DNA from: JAKAVN01 sp963734845
GTDB lineage: Bacteria > Desulfobacterota > Binatia > Binatales > Binataceae
Direction: 5' to 3'
Assembly (NCBI GenBank): GCA_963734845.1
Contig: CAVTIS010000005.1
Location: forward strand, 62,001 to 126,000
DNA: 64,000 nucleotides
Shown here: positions 60,516-64,000 of the stretch, piece after piece
How positions within the stretch are numbered: position 1 is the first letter of the stretch
How the letters are laid out: each line of letters starts with the position of its first letter
Program-made: the position numbers and the translations under genes
Notes under the pieces: generated by a model
Told to the model about the DNA's origin: nothing
Databases searched by the model: none
Seen by the model: the letters and a program-made list of their open reading frames with translations, nothing else

Positions 60516-61517
60516 ATGAACGCTTCACCATTAACAGGCGCGTCGCTAGCGGAGCGCGCCGCGCAGAAGTCCGCCGAGCCCGCGATCGAGGTCGCGGGCC
60601 TGAGCTTCAGCTATGGTGATCGCCAGGCGCTCTGCGAGGTCGAATTTACGATCGCGCGCGGCGAAATTTTCGGTTTCCTCGGCCCTAACGGCGGCGGCAA
60701 GAGCACCCTCTTTAGGCTGCTCTCGACCCTGACGCCGATCCAGTCCGGCAACGCGCGCATCCTGGGCTGCGATCTGCGCGGGGCCACCCAGGCGCTGCGG
60801 CGCAGGATCGGCGTGGTCTTCCAGAGCCCGAGCCTCGACGGCAAGCTGACCGTGGCCGAGAACCTTACCATTCATGGCAACCTGTACGGGATGCGCGGCG
60901 CGCGCCTGCGAGAGCGCGCGCAAGCGATGCTGGCGCGGCTGGACGTCGGCGATCGCGCGAATGATCTCGCCGAGGCGCTATCGGGGGGCCTGCGCCGGCG
61001 AGTCGAGCTGGCCAAGGCGCTGCTGCATCAGCCGGAGCTGCTGCTGCTCGACGAGCCGAGCACCGGACTTGACCCCGCGGCGCGGCGCGAGTTCTTCAAC
61101 CTGCTCGCGCGCCTTCGCGAAAGCGACAACGTCACTATCTTGCTCACTACGCATTACATGGAAGAGGCCGAACGCTGCGACCGTATCGGCGTCCTCGATC
61201 AGGGCCGCCTGGTAGCGCTCGCCCCTCCGGGCGAGCTCAAGCAGCGGGTTGGCGGCGACGTGATGGTGATAAGCGGGCCGGCGCCCGAGGCGCTGGCGCG
61301 CAAGATCTCCGATCGGTTCCAGATCAGCGCGGCGCTGGTCGACGGGACGCTCCGGATCGAGCGGCCGCGCGGACACGAACTGGTGGGGCGGCTGGTCGAC
61401 GAATTCGGCGGCGAGATCGAATCGGTGACTTTTGGCCGGCCCACGCTGGAGGACGTTTTCGTGCACCTGACGGGCCATCGCTTCGTCGCTCGCGCGAGCG
61501 AGGAGGACGGCCGCTGA
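60516..61517 (+). CDS. ABC transporter ATP-binding protein (DrrA/CcmA-like)
   Basis: Nucleotide-binding subunit of an ABC-2 exporter, 333 residues. Walker A 'GFLGPNGGGKSTLFRLLS', Q-loop 'GVVFQSPSLDGKLTVAENLT', signature 'EALSGGLRRRVELAKALLHQ' (the usual LSGG), Walker B 'PELLLLDEPSTGLDPAARRE' and switch His in 'LLTTHYMEEAERCDRIGVLD'. A C-terminal extension ('LVDGTLRIERPRGHELVGRL' then 'LEDVFVHLTGHRF') is the DrrA-type tail. ATG 60516 is chosen over the long open frame from 60345, which overlaps the methyltransferase gene. The stop overlaps the permease start (TGATG). Confidence 0.9.
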   Translation: MNASPLTGASLAERAAQKSAEPAIEVAGLSFSYGDRQALCEVEFTIARGEIFGFLGPNGGGKSTLFRLLSTLTPIQSGNARILGCDLRGATQALRRRIGVVFQSPSLDGKLTVAENLTIHGNLYGMRGARLRERAQAMLARLDVGDRANDLAEALSGGLRRRVELAKALLHQPELLLLDEPSTGLDPAARREFFNLLARLRESDNVTILLTTHYMEEAERCDRIGVLDQGRLVALAPPGELKQRVGGDVMVISGPAPEALARKISDRFQISAALVDGTLRIERPRGHELVGRLVDEFGGEIESVTFGRPTLEDVFVHLTGHRFVARASEEDGR

Positions 61518-62308
61518 TGGGCCGCGTCGGCTTGCAGGTGTGGACGCTGTGGTGGCGCGAGATCGTGCGCTTTCGCCGCCAGCGCAGTGTGATTATCGGA
61601 TCGTTCGTCCAGCCGCTGATTTTCTGGGTGCTGATCGGATGGGGCTTTCGGGCCTCGTTCAAGCCGAGCGGGATGCCTGCCGGAGCCGACTATGTGCAGT
61701 ACTTTTATCCCGGCGTGATCATGCTGGTGCTGCTGTTCACCGCGATCTTCGCCACCATCGCGACTGTCGACGACCGCCGCCAGGGGTTTTTGCAGGGCGT
61801 GCTGGTGGCGCCGATCGCGCGCGACACGGTGGTCGCGGGCCAGGCGCTGGGCGGCACCACGCTGGCGCTGTTCCAGGGATGCGTATTCCTGGTGCTGGCA
61901 CCGCTTGCCGGGATTCACCTGAGCGCCGCGGCGATCGCCGCGTCGATTGCGGTGATGGCGATAATCGCGTTCGCGTTTAACTGCATCGGACTCCTGATCG
62001 CGTGGCGCATCGAGTCGACTCGCGGCTTCCATCTGATCATGAACTCCATCCTGGTTCCGATCTGGTTTCTTTCGGGCGCGTTCTTTCCGGCCGCCGGCGC
62101 GCCCGCGTGGCTGCGCTGGATCATGTGGCTCAATCCGCTGACCTACGGGATGGCGGCGCTCCGGCGCGCGCTTTACCTGGCCGAGCCGCAAACACTGGGC
62201 GCGTTGCCGGGCGCGGGGCTCTCGGTCGCGATCAGCGTGGCTTTCGCGGCGGCCGCGATGTGGGCGGCGGCGCGCGTCGCGCAGCGCAGCCAGGTCGCCG
62301 CCGGCTGA
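61517..62308 (+). CDS. ABC-2 type transporter permease
   Basis: Membrane partner of the preceding ATPase, coupled by TGATG overlap. Six helices: 'SVIIGSFVQPLIFWVLIGWG', 'YFYPGVIMLVLLFTAIFATI', 'IAASIAVMAIIAFAFNCIGL', 'FHLIMNSILVPIWFLSGAFF', 'PLTYGMAALRRALY' and a C-terminal 'AISVAFAAAAMWAAARVA'. The DrrB-like signature 'LVAPIARDTVVAGQALGGTT' lies before helix 3. The pair probably exports a lipid, drug or polysaccharide; no substrate gene gives a hint. Confidence 0.9.
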   Translation: MGRVGLQVWTLWWREIVRFRRQRSVIIGSFVQPLIFWVLIGWGFRASFKPSGMPAGADYVQYFYPGVIMLVLLFTAIFATIATVDDRRQGFLQGVLVAPIARDTVVAGQALGGTTLALFQGCVFLVLAPLAGIHLSAAAIAASIAVMAIIAFAFNCIGLLIAWRIESTRGFHLIMNSILVPIWFLSGAFFPAAGAPAWLRWIMWLNPLTYGMAALRRALYLAEPQTLGALPGAGLSVAISVAFAAAAMWAAARVAQRSQVAAG

Positions 62309-62347
62309 GCGCGGCGGCCGCCCATAGCGCAGCGCCTTCGAAGGCCA

Positions 62348-63001
62348 TCAATCAATCGGATCGAAGTAAGTCTCGCGGCGGCCCTCGAAATGGAACTCGC
62401 GTGCAAGCCCGATCCATTTGCGGTCGATTCCGTGAAGCGGTTCGGGCAGCCGTTCCAGGGGAAAGAAGCCGGCCGTCAGCGCTTCGAGCGGATTGGGCCT
62501 GAGCTCGCCGCTCTCGATCCGGCAGTAGAAAAGGTGCGAGTAAATGTGGCGATGGACGGAGCCGGCCTTGCGGCTATCGATGATCGCCATCAGGCAGATC
62601 GGCCGCACGGCTAACCCGGTCTCCTCCTTTGCCTCCTTGACCGCATTCTCCGCCGGAGAGATCCCCACCTCGCAGAAGCCCGTCGGGTACCACCAGCGGC
62701 CGTTGGGACGCTGGATCATCAGCATTTCGCCTCGCTGGTTGAACGCGATCACGCCGCATCCTGAGGCCGTGGTCACGTAACCGTCGTAGCCGTCACGCAC
62801 TTCGGCGCGCCAGCGCTGCAAAAGATCGGCGGCTTCCTCGGGGCTCGCACCGTCGAGCGCCGCACGCATCGCGCCTGCCTCGCGCAAAAGCTCCTCATAA
62901 CGCTCGGCGTCGAAGCCGTGAGGACTGAACGCCAGCCCGGTGCGCGCGATGGCGGCAGTGCGCTCGACGAAGTGGATAATCGCGGCGAGAATTGCGCTCA
63001 T
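62348..63001 (-). CDS. Nudix hydrolase
   Basis: Nucleoside-diphosphate-X hydrolase of 217 residues. A helical N-terminus ('ERYEELLREAGAMRAALDGA') is followed by the Nudix fold: 'GCGVIAFNQRGEMLMIQRPN' and the Nudix box 'GFCEVGISPAENAVKEAKEE' then TGLAV, with Lys replacing the first Arg-Glu arginine (a minor change). The N-terminal module is like that of NrtR/ADP-ribose pyrophosphatase-type enzymes with a hydrolase_DUF4743-like extension. Converges with the ABC permease gene (39 bases apart). Substrate unknown. Confidence 0.86.
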   Translation of the reverse strand: MSAILAAIIHFVERTAAIARTGLAFSPHGFDAERYEELLREAGAMRAALDGASPEEAADLLQRWRAEVRDGYDGYVTTASGCGVIAFNQRGEMLMIQRPNGRWWYPTGFCEVGISPAENAVKEAKEETGLAVRPICLMAIIDSRKAGSVHRHIYSHLFYCRIESGELRPNPLEALTAGFFPLERLPEPLHGIDRKWIGLAREFHFEGRRETYFDPID

Positions 63002-63079
63002 GGTGCTGCGGCGGCGGCGCGCGGTATAGCCTCAGCGTGCGCCGCGGCAAACCTCCCGGGCCGAGGGGCTGAGGGACGG

Positions 63080-64000
63080 CTACAGGCCGGGCATCACGCT
63101 CGTCGCGTGCTGGAAGGGGCTGCGCCCGAAGGGATTCTGGCCTACGGAGCCGATACCGCCCAGCGTCAGCATGAATTGCACGGCGGTCTCGCTGGGGTTG
63201 ATTGACTTGGTTATGCCTACGTCAACCGCCCAACAATTACAGGGCGACTTTATACGCACGCCGTACTCGGTCGAAAGCATCTTGGAGTTGGCGATATCGT
63301 AAGACGGGGCGAAAAATAGTCCGACACGGTCGATCAAATCGTAATAAGCACGCAGCGTGACGAACTGATAGAAGTTCGAATTGAGACCGGGCTGCGCCGC
63401 GGTCGGCCCGGGCGCGATGTAATTATACGAGAGCTGCAGAAATGACCCCGACAACGAACGGCCCATGTACAGGCTGGGCGGCGTGTACAATGCCCACGGC
63501 GGCTGCATCGTGAAATAGACGCTGGAATAAGTGATGCGCGTGTCGCGCGGATCGTAACCCAGCTGCGACCCCATCGAGATCCAGTTGGTCGCCAACACGT
63601 TCGCCGAGGCTTGCAGGTCGGACCATCGCGATCCGCCCTTGGCGACCGCGTGGCTGGTGTCATAGGCCTGCAGAATCTGGAACTCGGCCAGCTCGCGCGC
63701 CATCCCGGACGAGGCGGCGACGGCAGGCAGCGGAACATCGCCGGCCAGCTCCTCGTCTTCCTGCTGCTCGGCGACGTCGCTCTGAGCGAAGTCGCCCTGC
63801 GGTACCGCCAGATTGGACGCGGAGTGGGCATAAATCCGCGAGGTTACTCCGAAGGTAAACAGGCTGCGCGGATTGATGCGGTCGAGCTGGTCGAAGAGCG
63901 CATACTGGCTCTGGTTGACGTTTGGGACGTAGGCGTAATAGGCGAACGGCTCAAGGGTGTGTTTGATCTTGTCAATCGATTTCCAATCGGTGTGGTAGAC
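63080..64000 (-). CDS. lptD: LPS-assembly protein LptD (partial, 5' end outside the window)
   Basis: C-terminal barrel portion of LptD, which with LptE inserts LPS into the outer membrane. The frame is open to the window edge, so this is a partial gene of at least 306 residues. Family hallmarks: 'WISMGSQLGYDPRDTRITYS', 'LLSTEYG'-like 'KMLSTEYGVRIKSPCNCWAV' (the conserved Cys pair that forms interdomain disulfides), and the end 'FMLTLGGIGSVGQNPFGRSP'. The strands are aromatic-rich. LptD implies an LPS-bearing diderm. The stop codon TAG lies at 63080-63082. Confidence 0.9.
   Translation of the reverse strand, partial: VYHTDWKSIDKIKHTLEPFAYYAYVPNVNQSQYALFDQLDRINPRSLFTFGVTSRIYAHSASNLAVPQGDFAQSDVAEQQEDEELAGDVPLPAVAASSGMARELAEFQILQAYDTSHAVAKGGSRWSDLQASANVLATNWISMGSQLGYDPRDTRITYSSVYFTMQPPWALYTPPSLYMGRSLSGSFLQLSYNYIAPGPTAAQPGLNSNFYQFVTLRAYYDLIDRVGLFFAPSYDIANSKMLSTEYGVRIKSPCNCWAVDVGITKSINPSETAVQFMLTLGGIGSVGQNPFGRSPFQHATSVMPGL

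Noticed and set aside
61199..62191. Minus-strand ORF of 330 codons over the ABC transporter pair
   Set aside because: Low-complexity shadow of the ATPase and permease genes, which have full family motifs.

Overview
The window is GC-rich, densely packed Gram-negative DNA: it carries the C-terminal part of an LptD outer-membrane assembly protein, DUF1302-type beta-barrel and DUF1329 envelope proteins, periplasmic c-type cytochromes and Tat and Sec export signals. A MenA-type prenyltransferase points to menaquinone. The mix (TTQ amine dehydrogenase, RND/DUF1302/DUF1329 genes, many SDR, GST and CoA-transferase genes, split LigD) suits an uncultured soil or aquatic lineage of the deltaproteobacterial/Binatota type. 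That placement is inference from gene content only. No rRNA, tRNA, CRISPR array, integrase or transposase was recognised.

Layout. 0-9.5 kb is a stress and DNA-repair block: frameshifted DJ-1/PfpI protein, DUF2934 protein, YdeP-type molybdopterin oxidoreductase, the remnant of a topoisomerase IB, a split LigD (separate ligase; fused phosphoesterase-polymerase), a Lys/Ala-rich DUF6496 protein and a frameshifted MscS channel. 9.8-24.5 kb is mixed: B12-type radical SAM enzyme, SDR, lipoproteins, secreted arabinofuranosidase-like hydrolase, two-gene YeeE/YedE sulfur transporter, SYLF protein, PPK2, DksA-like protein, CoA-transferase, AI-2E permease and small membrane proteins. 24.6-30.5 kb is a catabolic-looking cluster around a TetR regulator: three SDR paralogues that all have Phe instead of the catalytic Tyr, two GST-fold proteins and a CaiB/BaiF CoA-transferase. 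30.5-37.0 kb holds a MarR regulator, an EmrAB-like efflux pair, a hotdog thioesterase, two canonical SDRs and a zinc alcohol dehydrogenase; matching palindromes precede the MarR gene and the pump.

37.0-41.1 kb contains MenA, a CitE/malyl-CoA-lyase-like enzyme, a Crp/Fnr regulator and a glycosyltransferase gene interrupted by an in-frame stop. 41.8-54.2 kb is a run of eleven minus-strand genes: DUF1329, YCF48-like, RND transporter, DUF1302, then a TTQ amine dehydrogenase cluster in the order B-E-D-A, two paralogous monohaem cytochromes c, and a PLP-dependent aromatic-amino-acid-decarboxylase-like enzyme. The light chain keeps all expected TTQ residues at canonical spacing and has the extra cysteines of the aromatic (aralkyl) amine dehydrogenase type. 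A decarboxylase plus an aromatic amine dehydrogenase could form a route from amino acid to amine to aldehyde, with electrons passing to the cytochromes. No MauG-like dihaem protein is present, and one of the two cytochromes has lost the Met-ligand segment. This is the most interesting locus of the window.

54.7-64.0 kb carries a tetrahaem cytochrome c with a NarI-like membrane cytochrome b, a lipoprotein, an alcohol dehydrogenase lacking the structural-zinc cysteines, an MFS transporter, a methyltransferase, an ABC-2 exporter, a Nudix hydrolase and partial LptD. Four genes (PfpI, topoisomerase IB, MscS, glycosyltransferase) are broken by small lesions; these are real decay or assembly errors, which reads would decide.
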